DNA of 55,379 bases from Oscillospiraceae bacterium. GTDB taxonomy: Bacteria > Bacillota > Clostridia > Oscillospirales > CAG-272. The stretch covers positions 1 through 55,379 of the forward strand of contig SVRA01000005.1 of the NCBI GenBank assembly GCA_015065075.1, read 5' to 3'. The translations under genes were made by a program, and so were the position numbers. Below the pieces are notes generated by a model. It was not told the origin of the DNA and made no database searches. It worked only from the letters and a program-made list of their open reading frames with translations. This document shows, piece after piece, positions 32,451 through 41,305 of this stretch (position 1 is its first letter; every line of letters begins with the position of its first letter).

Positions 32451-33869
32451 TTATTCAGAAAATTCTTTTAATCCCTTTACGCCTGCCTCGGTTACGGGGC
32501 GGAGCCACTTGCCCGATCGGTAATAAAGCAGGAAGATGATGGATTTTGGTATATCCTCCGCCAAAAGCATAGTGCAGTAGACTGCAAGGAAGGGAAGTCC
32601 AAGCCATTCTGCCGCGATATAGGTCATAGGTACCGAGAACGCCCAGAGAACTCCAAGCTCGATTATCATACCCGTGACGGTATCTCCGCCAGAGCGGAAG
32701 ATTCCCACGACGGTGATGTACGGAATGTTTCGGATTGCTGCCCAAACGCTGTAGATAATAACTATCTTGCTTGCAAGATCAAGAGAGTACTGCGAAATGT
32801 TCTCACCCATATTGAATAGTGAGATAAGCGGCATTCTAAGTGAGATCATCAAAACAGCAACCAGCATTGAAATGACAGGCATGATGATCAAAAAACGCTT
32901 TGAGTCGCGAATGCTCTCTCTTATCTGCCCCGAGCCGACCGATTTGCCGACCATAACGCAACAGGCACTGCAAACACCGATGAAAAAGCAGAATGAAAAG
33001 CTTTCAAAGGTTTTTACTATCGCTATTGCGGCATATTCCTCATATCCAATGTTGGCAAATATGATATTGTACATCGTTGTGCCGAGTCCCCACATCGTTT
33101 CGTTTGCGATAACAGGGGAGGCCTTTTTGAAGAACTCTGCTATAGTTTCACGGTCAAACGCGAAGACCTCGCGGATCGGAGCGATGAGAATATTCTTTTG
33201 TATCAGAGAGACGAGGAATATCAGCACAGGGCCCATCCACGACGTGATCGCCGTTGCTATTGCCGCACCCTTGACGCCCATTCCCGCAGAATAGATAAGA
33301 AGGTAGTTGATAAACGCGTTCATAGCGGCGGAGATTCCCGTTACGACGGTCGGGAGCATTGGGCGCTCGACCGCGCGGAGAATCGCGCCGAATATCTGTG
33401 TCAGTGCGATCGCGGGGAAGGAAAGGCAGGCGTATTGCAAATATGCAGAGCCCGTAGCTATTACCTCGGGATCTTTGTTGAAAAGAGAAATGACCCATTC
33501 GGGCGCTATCAGCGCTACGAGAGTAAATCCGAGCGAAATGATAAGTCCCGATATGATCGCGATACCCTGAACCTTGTGAATACCTTTAATGTTTTTGTCG
33601 CCCCAATACTGCGCGGCAAAGACCGAAGCGCCTGACGTGATTCCAAAGATGACCATGCTGAAAAGCCAGCTCCACTGTCCCGCCATATTGACCGAGGACA
33701 GTGGTATCGTGCCGAGCTGACTTACCATCAGGGTATCTATTAAGCTGAAGGATGCCGCAAGCATATTTTGCAGAGCCAGAGGCAATGCAAGTGCAAGAGC
33801 CGCTTTCCAAAAGCCCTTATTCCAAAAGGCGAGGGGCAGTTTTTTTGTGTTTATGCTTATCTTGTTCAT
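32451..33869 (-). CDS. MATE-family multidrug/metabolite efflux pump
   Basis: 472 residues, twelve predicted membrane helices in two MatE halves. AALALALPLALQNMLAASFSLIDTLMVSQLGT in the first half and SVWAAIRNIPYITVVGIFRSGGDTVTGMIIELG in the second are typical of the DinF/NorM type. It probably exports cationic drugs or metabolites in exchange for Na+ or H+. It is the last gene of a three-gene operon, starting 3 bp after the stop of the ABC subunit. Substrate unknown. Confidence 0.92.
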   Translation of the reverse strand: MNKISINTKKLPLAFWNKGFWKAALALALPLALQNMLAASFSLIDTLMVSQLGTIPLSSVNMAGQWSWLFSMVIFGITSGASVFAAQYWGDKNIKGIHKVQGIAIISGLIISLGFTLVALIAPEWVISLFNKDPEVIATGSAYLQYACLSFPAIALTQIFGAILRAVERPMLPTVVTGISAAMNAFINYLLIYSAGMGVKGAAIATAITSWMGPVLIFLVSLIQKNILIAPIREVFAFDRETIAEFFKKASPVIANETMWGLGTTMYNIIFANIGYEEYAAIAIVKTFESFSFCFFIGVCSACCVMVGKSVGSGQIRESIRDSKRFLIIMPVISMLVAVLMISLRMPLISLFNMGENISQYSLDLASKIVIIYSVWAAIRNIPYITVVGIFRSGGDTVTGMIIELGVLWAFSVPMTYIAAEWLGLPFLAVYCTMLLAEDIPKSIIFLLYYRSGKWLRPVTEAGVKGLKEFSE

Positions 33870-33872
33870 AAG

Positions 33873-35762
33873 TTATTTGCCGCCGAGCTGCTCCTTGTGA
33901 TATTGGAGGGTGTAGAGGCGGTAATAATGACCTTTATTTTGGAGCAGAGAGTTATGAGTTCCTTGCTCGAGTATCCTTCCGTGAGAGAGCACGATGATAT
34001 TGTCCGCGTGCTGAATGGTGGAAAGACGGTGAGCGACCATAAGCATAGTTCCGATGTTCATCATCTTTTCGAGCGAATCCTGAATGAGCACCTCGGTCTC
34101 GGTGTCGATATTAGCGGTCGCCTCGTCGAGAATCATGACTGAGGGCTTATGAATTATCGTTCTTGCGAAGCTGATGAGCTGTCGCTGACCTGCTGAGAAG
34201 TTGTTTCCGCGCTCTCTTACGACCTCATCAAGTCCTCCCGAGAGCTTGTTTATAAAGCTGTCAGCGTTGACGTACTTGCACGCCGCCTCTATTTCGCCGT
34301 CGGTGACGTTTTCAAGTCCGAGCGCGATATTGGAGCGGATCGTACCTGCAAAGAGGAAGACATCCTGAAGCATCTGTCCGAAGTGGCGGCGCAGGGAGCT
34401 TATTTTGATCTTCTTTATATTGATGCCGTCGATGAGGATCTCGCCCTTCTGAATGTCGTAGTTGCGGCAGATCAGAGAGAGGATGGTGGTCTTGCCCGAG
34501 CCTGTCGAGCCGACGAAGGCAACGGTGTCGCCCGCGTTTACCTTGAAGGACACGTCCTTGAGCACCCATTCGTCAGGCAGGTAGGAGAACCATACGTTTC
34601 TGAATTCGATGTCACCCTTGACGACGTCAAGCTCGATAGCATCGGGCTCGTCCACTACCTCGGGGATGATGTCGAATATTTTGTATATCTTTTCCGAGGA
34701 AGCAAAGGTCGCTTGCAGACGGTTAAACTGCTCGGCGAGGTTCTGGATGGGGTTGAAGAACTTATTGATGTACTGATAGAAGGCAACTATCACGTTGACC
34801 TCTACCGCCTGACCGAGAAATTCCCAGCCCTCGAGCTTGCCTCTTGCGCCGAAGTAGAACAGGCACAGGATAGAGGAGATGTAGAGCATATAGACCATAG
34901 GTCTGAATATACCGAAGACAAACATCTGATCCATCTTTGCCTTGCCGAGCTTGCGGTTTTTCTTCTGGAATTCTTCCTTTTTGTGCTCCTCGCGGTTGAA
35001 GATCTGAATGATCTTCATTCCCGAAAGGTTTTCGGAGAGGAAGATATTGATGTCGGTCGTGCCGTCCTTTACCTGACGGTGAGCGCGGCGCGAGAATTTA
35101 CGGAAGATCACGGTGAAGAGCACGACGAAGGGCACGAAGCAGAGCACTACGAGCGTCAGCATATAGTTGAGCAGGAGCATCGCACCGAGAACACCGAAGA
35201 TGATGAAGACGTTTTTGACAAGGTTTACTAAGATGTTCGTAAAGGTTATCGAGATAGCGTTGGTGTCGTTCGTGACTCTTGTGACCAGCGTGCCGACGGG
35301 GATCTTATTGAGCTGATCGTGAGAAAGGCTCTCAATGTGCGCGAAAAGGTCCTCGCGGATGTTGGAGACTATGCGCTGTCCCGTCTTTTGCAGTATGATC
35401 GACTGAAAATATGTGCTTATCAGCGAAACTATCAGTATAGTTGCATAGGCAATTATGCGAATATACAGATCGGAGAGCTCGAAGCTTCCGCCGCCGACCA
35501 TCTCGATGAGATCACCCATAATAAGAGGAGATATTATCTCGTGGGCGATCGAGAAGATCATAAGCACGAGCACCAAAAGGAATTGCGGCCAATAGGGCTT
35601 TGCGTATTTCAGAAGTCTCTTGATAATGACCGAGTCCTTCATATCGCGCTCAAAGCCGATGGCTTCCTTTTTGTCCTTCATTGTGGCGAAGGCTATGATA
35701 AATATTGTTGCGAATGCGCCGATTATTGCGCCGACGATGAGTATGGGATAAATATTATACAT
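33873..35762 (-). CDS. ABC exporter subunit with consensus catalytic Glu (heterodimer half B)
   Basis: 629 residues: six-helix transmembrane domain (about 1-330) and a C-terminal ATPase. Walker A is GSTGSGKTT, the signature is the variant FSAGQ and Walker B is VMILDEATANID with the catalytic Glu present. In its partner that Glu is Asp. One consensus and one degenerate site is the hallmark of heterodimeric type IV exporters such as TM287/288 and BmrCD. The ATG overlaps the end of the partner gene by 8 bp. Likely drug, lipid or peptide export. Confidence 0.94.
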   Translation of the reverse strand: MYNIYPILIVGAIIGAFATIFIIAFATMKDKKEAIGFERDMKDSVIIKRLLKYAKPYWPQFLLVLVLMIFSIAHEIISPLIMGDLIEMVGGGSFELSDLYIRIIAYATILIVSLISTYFQSIILQKTGQRIVSNIREDLFAHIESLSHDQLNKIPVGTLVTRVTNDTNAISITFTNILVNLVKNVFIIFGVLGAMLLLNYMLTLVVLCFVPFVVLFTVIFRKFSRRAHRQVKDGTTDINIFLSENLSGMKIIQIFNREEHKKEEFQKKNRKLGKAKMDQMFVFGIFRPMVYMLYISSILCLFYFGARGKLEGWEFLGQAVEVNVIVAFYQYINKFFNPIQNLAEQFNRLQATFASSEKIYKIFDIIPEVVDEPDAIELDVVKGDIEFRNVWFSYLPDEWVLKDVSFKVNAGDTVAFVGSTGSGKTTILSLICRNYDIQKGEILIDGINIKKIKISSLRRHFGQMLQDVFLFAGTIRSNIALGLENVTDGEIEAACKYVNADSFINKLSGGLDEVVRERGNNFSAGQRQLISFARTIIHKPSVMILDEATANIDTETEVLIQDSLEKMMNIGTMLMVAHRLSTIQHADNIIVLSHGRILEQGTHNSLLQNKGHYYRLYTLQYHKEQLGGK

Positions 35763-37569
35763 TTACGTCCACCTCGCTTTCGCCGTTTGAGCTCTCGTTT
35801 TCCTCGCCGTCGAGCTTTTGGAGATCGACAAGATTCTTGAACTCGGGGCAGGTCTCGTAAAGCTCGCCGTATTTGCCGACTGCGGCGATCTCGCCGTCCT
35901 CGACGAAGATTATCTTGTCCATCTGCTCGATCGTGCTTACTCGGTGAGCGATAAGAAGGGTGGTCTTGCCGCCTCTGATCTCGCGGAGGTTGCCGAGTAT
36001 TGCCTTTTCGGTCTTGACGTCGACCGCGGAAACCGAGTCGTCGAGAATGAGTATGGGGGCGTTTTTCATAAGAGCGCGGGCGATGGAGATCCTTTGCTTT
36101 TGTCCGCCCGAGACGGTAACGCCGCGCTCGCCGAGGACGCTCTTATATTGCAGAGGAAATTCGGATATATTGCTGTGAACGTCTGCCATTTCGGCGGCGT
36201 GCACGACCTGATCAAAATCGCCGCCGTCTGTGGCGAAGCTGATGTTGTTTTCTATGGTGTCGCTGAACAGGAAGTTGTCCTGCGGCACGTATGCCGCGCT
36301 TGCGCGTACGGTCTTGATCGGGATCGAATTGACGTCCTTGCCGTCGATGAATACCGTTCCCTCGGGCACGTTGTAGGTGCGGAGGATAAGATCGACTATC
36401 GTGGTCTTGCCCGAGCCCGTGCGTCCGATAATTCCCACGTTTTCGCCTGCCTTGACCGAGAAGCTGACGTTGCGAAGCACATCAAACTCGCCGTCGGGAT
36501 AGCGGAAGGTGAGGTTTTTGAATTCGATATCGCCGCGGATCTCGCTCATATCCTCTACGTCGGGCTTGTCGAAGACGTCGGGGGTGGAGTCGAGCAGCTC
36601 ACTGATACGGTTTAGCGATGCCTTGCCCTGTGCGTGCATTCCGATAAGCTCGGAGACCGCCATGATGGGCCAGATGATCGCGTTGAAGTATCCGATAAAC
36701 TCTACGAGCTGTGCCGCCTTGAAGGTCTCGGTGTGTACGAGATATCCGCCGTAGCCGAGGATAACGCAGACTACCGACTCTATAAGCAGGGTGAGCGCAA
36801 CGTGAAGGAGCACGGAGAGCCTTGTATACTCTACGTTTCTGTTCTCATTGTTCTTACTGAGCTTCTTGAATTCGAGCAGCTCGTGAGCTTCCTTCACGAA
36901 TGCCTTGACGACTGCGATTCCTGCGAAGGTCTCCTGCGAGAAATCGGAGAGCATAGAGAACGCCTCCTGTCTCTTTTCCCATTTTTTGCTCATATATCTG
37001 CCCACGATAAGCGAGCAGACGAGAAGCAGCACCATGGGGATCATGCAGAGAAGCGCGAGGACAGGGTTCATTTTCAGCATTTTTATGATTGCGAGGACGC
37101 CGAGAACGACGGCATCGAAGAACATCATAATACCCCAGCCGAAGCACTCCTGAACGGTGTCCAGGTCGTTGGTGAAGAAGGACATCATATTGCCGACCTT
37201 GTTGACCTGATAATACTGCTGGGAGAGGTCCTTGCAGCGATCGAACATTCTGTCTCTGAGGTCTGTCTCAAGCTTGATGCCTGCTCCGAAGAAGCAGACT
37301 CTCCATAAAAATCTGCCGAATACGAGCGAGAGGATGACGAATAGCATGGGCCTGCAGATGTTGTCCAATACATAATTTAAATCGAAATTATACACGATGT
37401 CGTTTGCGGAATCGGTTACAAAGCCCGTTTCGATTCCCTCGATGACGGCTCCGTAAAGCTCCGGGATTACCAGCTGCATATAGTCCACGAGGACCAGCGC
37501 AAGTGCGCCGAGCAGCAGCATTGGTAAGTACTTGAGATAATATCGGTTGATGTGCTTTCCGAATATCAA
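35755..37569 (-). CDS. ABC exporter subunit with degenerate catalytic site (heterodimer half A)
   Basis: 604 residues, TTG start at 37569 with AGGAGGG about 7 bp upstream. A six-helix transmembrane domain (about 15-320) is followed by an ATPase: Walker A GRTGSGKTT, signature VSGGQKQRISIARAL, Walker B ILILDDSVSAVD. The residue after the Walker B Asp is Asp rather than Glu, so this half has the non-catalytic-type site. It begins the operon A-B-MATE with a clear promoter. The two halves should form one exporter; substrate not known. Confidence 0.94.
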   Translation of the reverse strand: MIFGKHINRYYLKYLPMLLLGALALVLVDYMQLVIPELYGAVIEGIETGFVTDSANDIVYNFDLNYVLDNICRPMLFVILSLVFGRFLWRVCFFGAGIKLETDLRDRMFDRCKDLSQQYYQVNKVGNMMSFFTNDLDTVQECFGWGIMMFFDAVVLGVLAIIKMLKMNPVLALLCMIPMVLLLVCSLIVGRYMSKKWEKRQEAFSMLSDFSQETFAGIAVVKAFVKEAHELLEFKKLSKNNENRNVEYTRLSVLLHVALTLLIESVVCVILGYGGYLVHTETFKAAQLVEFIGYFNAIIWPIMAVSELIGMHAQGKASLNRISELLDSTPDVFDKPDVEDMSEIRGDIEFKNLTFRYPDGEFDVLRNVSFSVKAGENVGIIGRTGSGKTTIVDLILRTYNVPEGTVFIDGKDVNSIPIKTVRASAAYVPQDNFLFSDTIENNISFATDGGDFDQVVHAAEMADVHSNISEFPLQYKSVLGERGVTVSGGQKQRISIARALMKNAPILILDDSVSAVDVKTEKAILGNLREIRGGKTTLLIAHRVSTIEQMDKIIFVEDGEIAAVGKYGELYETCPEFKNLVDLQKLDGEENESSNGESEVDVNV

Positions 37570-37615
37570 ATCAATCCCTCCTGTCTGTGTTCAAAAAATA
37601 AAGCTATTAAACCTA

Positions 37616-37644
37616 ATTCTAACACATTTCTGTCTAAAAGTCAA
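37616..37644 (-). promoter_or_regulatory. Sigma-A promoter for the ABC-ABC-MATE operon
   Basis: Minus strand: TTGACT (37644-37639), 17-bp spacer, TAGAAT (37621-37616). Confidence 0.75.
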
Positions 37645-37685
37645 TATAATTTATATATATTTATAATGCGACAACCTATAGTTGC

Positions 37686-37712
37686 AAAAAGCCTCGGAGG
37701 CCGAGGCTTTTT
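37686..37712. terminator. Terminator of the transporter-GH2 fusion gene
   Basis: A 12-bp perfect hairpin starting AAAAA and ending TTTTT with a 3-base loop, directly after the minus-strand stop at 37719. Confidence 0.88.
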
Positions 37713-37718
37713 GACGTT

Positions 37719-40700
37719 TTATTTATCAAATTGTGAGTTGAAGGCAGAGAAAAACTCGTCTGAAAGAGCTTTCATTCTGATGGGGTCGACCTTGAGGTGT
37801 TGGCGGTCGTAGGTGAGCAGTCCGTTGGTCTCGTCCTCGACGTCGCTGACCTGCGTGTATACCGTGGCGCAGAGTCCGCGATCTATCATCGGGATGACCT
37901 CGTTACGATAGAGAGCCTCAAGCGCCGAGGCGAAGCTTTCTCCGTCGGAGATCATCGAATATCCGTAGGTCTTATCGAGATTGAAGGAGTGCTCGGATAT
38001 CTTGTGGGCGTAGCCGCCGAATTCCGAAAGCACGAGAGGGCGGTCGGGATCATTTTTGAGGTCGAGCTTTTTGAAATAGACGTGCTCGCTGACAACGTCG
38101 CTTTCCTTTTCGATAAACCAACCCGACGTTGCGTCCCATATTCTTGTTGGGTCAAGCGCCTTGAGGCGTTTGTAGTTTCCGTCGGCGTTAAACTGTCCCC
38201 AGCCCTCGTTGAAGATCGTATAATAGCAGACCGAGGGATGATTGTAGAGCAGGCTGACCGTCTCGGCGCTGTTTTCTTCGAAAATTTGACGGCGGCCTTT
38301 CGGCGCGGGGCGGTTAAGACCCTTTTTGAAGCCTACGGTAGGGAGGGCGGTGTCGAGCAGGAAACTATAGCCGCCGCTGTTGACCATATCTTGAAAAACG
38401 ATCATTCCATGCTTGTCACAGTAGTGGTAAAAAAGTGGGTGCTCGATCTTTATGTGCTTGCGGAGCATATTGAAGCCGAGCTTTTTCATTTCTAAAACGT
38501 CGTTTTCAAGGCCCTTGGGGGTGGCGGGGGTGTATATTCCGTCGCTGAAGTAGCCCTGGTCGAGAAGTCCGTGGAAGAAATAGGGCTTGTTGTTAAGGCA
38601 GATATAGCTTTTGTCCTTGATCCTTTCGATCGTGACGGTGCGGAGCGCGAAGTAGGAGTCTATGCGGTCGCTTCCGCATTCGAGAGTGAATTCGTAGAGG
38701 TAGGGGTCCTCGGGTGACCAGAGGCGAGGGGAATCGATCTCAATAGTTGCCTTGTTGCCGCTGAATTTGTAGGATTTGCCGGAGCCTTTGAGTGTCAGGA
38801 GCTTTTCGTCCTCGCCGCCCTCGGTCTCGATCGTTACGCTATCGAGCGTTGGGGTTATTTTGAGCGAGCGGATATAATTTTCGGGCACGGACTCGAGCCA
38901 GACAGCCTGCCAGATGCCGCTTATTGCGGTGTACCACATGCCTCCGCGCTTTTTTCTTTGCTTGCCCCACGCCTGATCCTTGTCAAGACTGTCCGTGACG
39001 GAGACGGTGAGTGTATTTTCGCCGTTGCGCAGGTGATTTGTTATGTCGAACGAGAAGGGGAGATAGCCACCGATGTGTCTGCCGACTAGCTCTCCGTTAA
39101 GGCTGACCTCGGCGACCTGATCGACCGCTTCAAAGTGGATGATCGTTCTTTTGCCCTGCATATTCTCGGGCAGCGAGAAGCTTTTGCGGTATACGTATTT
39201 TTCGCCCTTTTTCAGCTCTCGGTCGATGCCCGAAAGTCTTGATTCGGGGGGGAAGGGGACCTTGACGGTGCCAAGGTCGGTTTTGTTGCTTTTTTTGACC
39301 ACGGAGAGCTGCCAATCGCCGCAGAGCGACATATAGCCGTCTCTTTTCATCTGCGGGTGGGGGTGCTCGGTCCAGCTGCTTGCTTCGTCGTCCTCAAAGG
39401 GTGTTTTCAGGTCGGTTTTGAGCGTGGGCTTCTTTTTCGTTAGCAGGAGAATGAGCGCAAGCAGGATTATGGGGATCAGCGCACCGAGGAAGATGTTTGC
39501 ATTGGGTACGAAGGACTCGGTGCCGTCGTTGTTGACTATCTTTTCGGCGTTTGAAAGTATTGTTTTACCGATAAAGGGTCCGACTACGCCGGGAACGAGC
39601 ACCTGTGAGAATATTCTTACGCCCTGAAGCCGTCCCGCCTTATCCTCGGGGGTCAGGTCGCGGATCTTTGCGCCGAACACCGCCATTCCTGCGAGGTATC
39701 CGCACATCATAAAGAGCGAGCCGATGAATACGGGCACTGTCTGACGGAAAAGGAAGAGCACGATATATCCGAACGACAGCCAGAGCAGAGAAAAGAAGCA
39801 GGTGAGCGAAAAGCCCTTTTTGTCGTAAGCTCTGCCCCAGAACGCCGTGACGACAGAGGCAATGATGATGGCGGGCGCCATTATCAGAACGTAGTTTGTC
39901 ATAGCGAGCGATACCTCGTAGTATATGATGAGGTAGGGCATAAATATCTGTATTGAGATGTTGAAGATTATGAATGAGGCGAGGTAGAAATAAAAGCTCG
40001 GATTTGCCTTGACGGTTGACGGGCGGAAGCCGTAGATCACGTTTTTGAGATATCCCGTCTCGGAGGGCTTGGCCTTCTTTTCCTCGATTATGAAGATGCC
40101 GAGGATTCCGATGGCGACGGTTGCCGCGCCGATTATCGCGAAGATGAGCGTCCAGCTTTCACTTTTGTTCAGGTCGAACGCCATAAAGCCGCCGAACACG
40201 GCGAGTATTGCCACGAGAGGCATCATCGCGTTGATGCCCTCCGCGCTGCCGCGGTTGGTGTTGTCGGTGCTGTCGGTCAGCCAGGCGTTGAACGCCGCAT
40301 CGTTTGCCGACGAGCCGAAAAAGGTCATTACGCAGTCGAGCACGATCGTCAGGGTGATGCCGAGTGCCGCGCCGCTGACCGTGGGGAAAATGCTCTCGAG
40401 CAGGTCTACCTTGAGCAGAGCGAACGCGAAGATCGAGAGTCCCCAGAGAATATATCCTCCGCAGATGAGCACCTTGCGCTTGCCGAGCTTGTCGGATAAA
40501 GCTCCGACGAGCACTGTGGTCAGAGTCGCTGCTATCGCGCTTGCAGAGACCATATTAGATATGTCCGCCGCCGAGGCGTTGAACATCTTATACATAAAGA
40601 CGTTGAGATACATATTCTCAACGACCCACGCGATCTGTCCCATCAGTCCGAAGAGAGCCAATGAGAGCCAGAAGCGGCGGGAGAGCTTGGTTTTAGTCAT
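37719..40700 (-). CDS. Single-chain MFS-type sugar transporter fused to GH2 glycoside hydrolase
   Basis: 993 residues in one uninterrupted frame from ATG 40700 (GGAGGAAACT upstream). Residues ~6-425 form a twelve-helix MFS/GPH-like permease: the loop motif GALSDKLGKRK (66-76) between helices 2 and 3, a second GRAYDKKG after helix 8. A hydrophilic linker (~426-450) leads to a GH2 enzyme (~451-993): sugar-binding sandwich (GDWQLS, FEAVDQVAEVSLNGELVG), immunoglobulin-like domain, and TIM barrel with acid/base Glu832 in IFNEGWGQF and nucleophile Glu893 in LSEFGGYAH. Even helix number and lack of signal peptide put the enzyme in the cytosol, tethered to the importer, so uptake and cleavage of a beta-galactoside, -glucuronide or -mannoside may be coupled. 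Own promoter and terminator. Confidence 0.92.
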   Translation of the reverse strand: MTKTKLSRRFWLSLALFGLMGQIAWVVENMYLNVFMYKMFNASAADISNMVSASAIAATLTTVLVGALSDKLGKRKVLICGGYILWGLSIFAFALLKVDLLESIFPTVSGAALGITLTIVLDCVMTFFGSSANDAAFNAWLTDSTDNTNRGSAEGINAMMPLVAILAVFGGFMAFDLNKSESWTLIFAIIGAATVAIGILGIFIIEEKKAKPSETGYLKNVIYGFRPSTVKANPSFYFYLASFIIFNISIQIFMPYLIIYYEVSLAMTNYVLIMAPAIIIASVVTAFWGRAYDKKGFSLTCFFSLLWLSFGYIVLFLFRQTVPVFIGSLFMMCGYLAGMAVFGAKIRDLTPEDKAGRLQGVRIFSQVLVPGVVGPFIGKTILSNAEKIVNNDGTESFVPNANIFLGALIPIILLALILLLTKKKPTLKTDLKTPFEDDEASSWTEHPHPQMKRDGYMSLCGDWQLSVVKKSNKTDLGTVKVPFPPESRLSGIDRELKKGEKYVYRKSFSLPENMQGKRTIIHFEAVDQVAEVSLNGELVGRHIGGYLPFSFDITNHLRNGENTLTVSVTDSLDKDQAWGKQRKKRGGMWYTAISGIWQAVWLESVPENYIRSLKITPTLDSVTIETEGGEDEKLLTLKGSGKSYKFSGNKATIEIDSPRLWSPEDPYLYEFTLECGSDRIDSYFALRTVTIERIKDKSYICLNNKPYFFHGLLDQGYFSDGIYTPATPKGLENDVLEMKKLGFNMLRKHIKIEHPLFYHYCDKHGMIVFQDMVNSGGYSFLLDTALPTVGFKKGLNRPAPKGRRQIFEENSAETVSLLYNHPSVCYYTIFNEGWGQFNADGNYKRLKALDPTRIWDATSGWFIEKESDVVSEHVYFKKLDLKNDPDRPLVLSEFGGYAHKISEHSFNLDKTYGYSMISDGESFASALEALYRNEVIPMIDRGLCATVYTQVSDVEDETNGLLTYDRQHLKVDPIRMKALSDEFFSAFNSQFDK

Positions 40701-40754
40701 AGTTTCCTCCGTTTTGTATGATGGTTCGGGTGGAGCTGTGCACATATTAATTCA

Positions 40755-40783
40755 ATTATACCATTTGTCGGCGGAGATGTCAA
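40755..40783 (-). promoter_or_regulatory. Sigma-A promoter for the transporter-GH2 fusion
   Basis: Minus strand: TTGACA (40783-40778), 17-bp spacer, TATAAT (40760-40755), consensus on both hexamers. No catabolite-responsive (cre) element was recognised. Confidence 0.85.
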
Positions 40784-40846
40784 CCTTTACAAAGGGCGGT
40801 TTTCTCTTGTGTTTGAAGAAAAATGCAAAAAAATTCGACTATCTTA

Positions 40847-40875
40847 TTGACTTATGCGAAAGTCTGTGATATAAT
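40847..40875 (+). promoter_or_regulatory. Sigma-A promoter for scfA
   Basis: TTGACT (40847-40852), 17-bp spacer, TATAAT (40870-40875). Confidence 0.8.
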
Positions 40876-40911
40876 GTATCCGTAAATCTAATTTATCGGA
40901 GGATAAATGCT

Positions 40912-41055
40912 ATGAAGCGTATTAAGACACTTGATACAAAGAATCTTTGCGAGACCGCGAAGAACGGTGGCTGTGGCGAGTGCCAGACCTCTTGCCAGTC
41001 TGCTTGCAAGACCTCTTGCGGTATTGCTAATCAGCAGTGCGAGAATAAGAAGTAA
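40912..41055 (+). CDS. scfA: SCIFF ranthipeptide precursor (six cysteines in forty-five)
   Basis: 47 codons, ATG with CGGAGG upstream. It begins MKRIKTLDTKN and contains the family core CGECQTSCQSACKTSC followed by GIANQQC. The six family cysteines are 21, 24, 28, 32, 36 and 43; Cys13 is a seventh. SCIFF peptides are near-universal in Clostridia and receive a thioether crosslink from the radical SAM enzyme encoded next; they have been linked to quorum-type signalling. In characterised members Cys32 is joined to Thr37; here residue 37 is Gly. Its strong own promoter and a structured 250-bp gap before scfB suggest higher expression than the maturase. Confidence 0.95.
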   Translation: MKRIKTLDTKNLCETAKNGGCGECQTSCQSACKTSCGIANQQCENKK

Positions 41056-41305
41056 TTCGACCTTCTAAAAATCCGCGTATGCTTCGTTACTCCTCGCAAG
41101 CGGCTCGACTTACGTTAAGTAAGCCCTTCGCCTTGCTTGCTACGGTGCGATACGCAGCTATGGCTTGCTGACCGCTTGCCTATCGGCAAGCGCCTTGCCT
41201 GCGCGAATTTTTATCGATTTCGTGAATTCTTAAGATTTTTATGGGGGAAGGCAATCCTTCCCCCATAGCACTGTTTTATAAGATTTTGATTTGGAGTTAC
41301 TAAAT
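41056..41305 (+). other. Structured intergenic region between scfA and scfB
   Basis: No gene. 41060-41220 is repeat-like and full of short inverted repeats, for example CTTAC/GTAAG near 41110 and GCTTGCC/GGCAAGC near 41176, and it is bounded by AAAAATCCGCG and CGCGAATTTTT. A perfect 11-bp hairpin at 41241-41266 has no T run. The region may attenuate read-through from scfA to scfB or be a degenerate repeat element. Confidence 0.55.
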
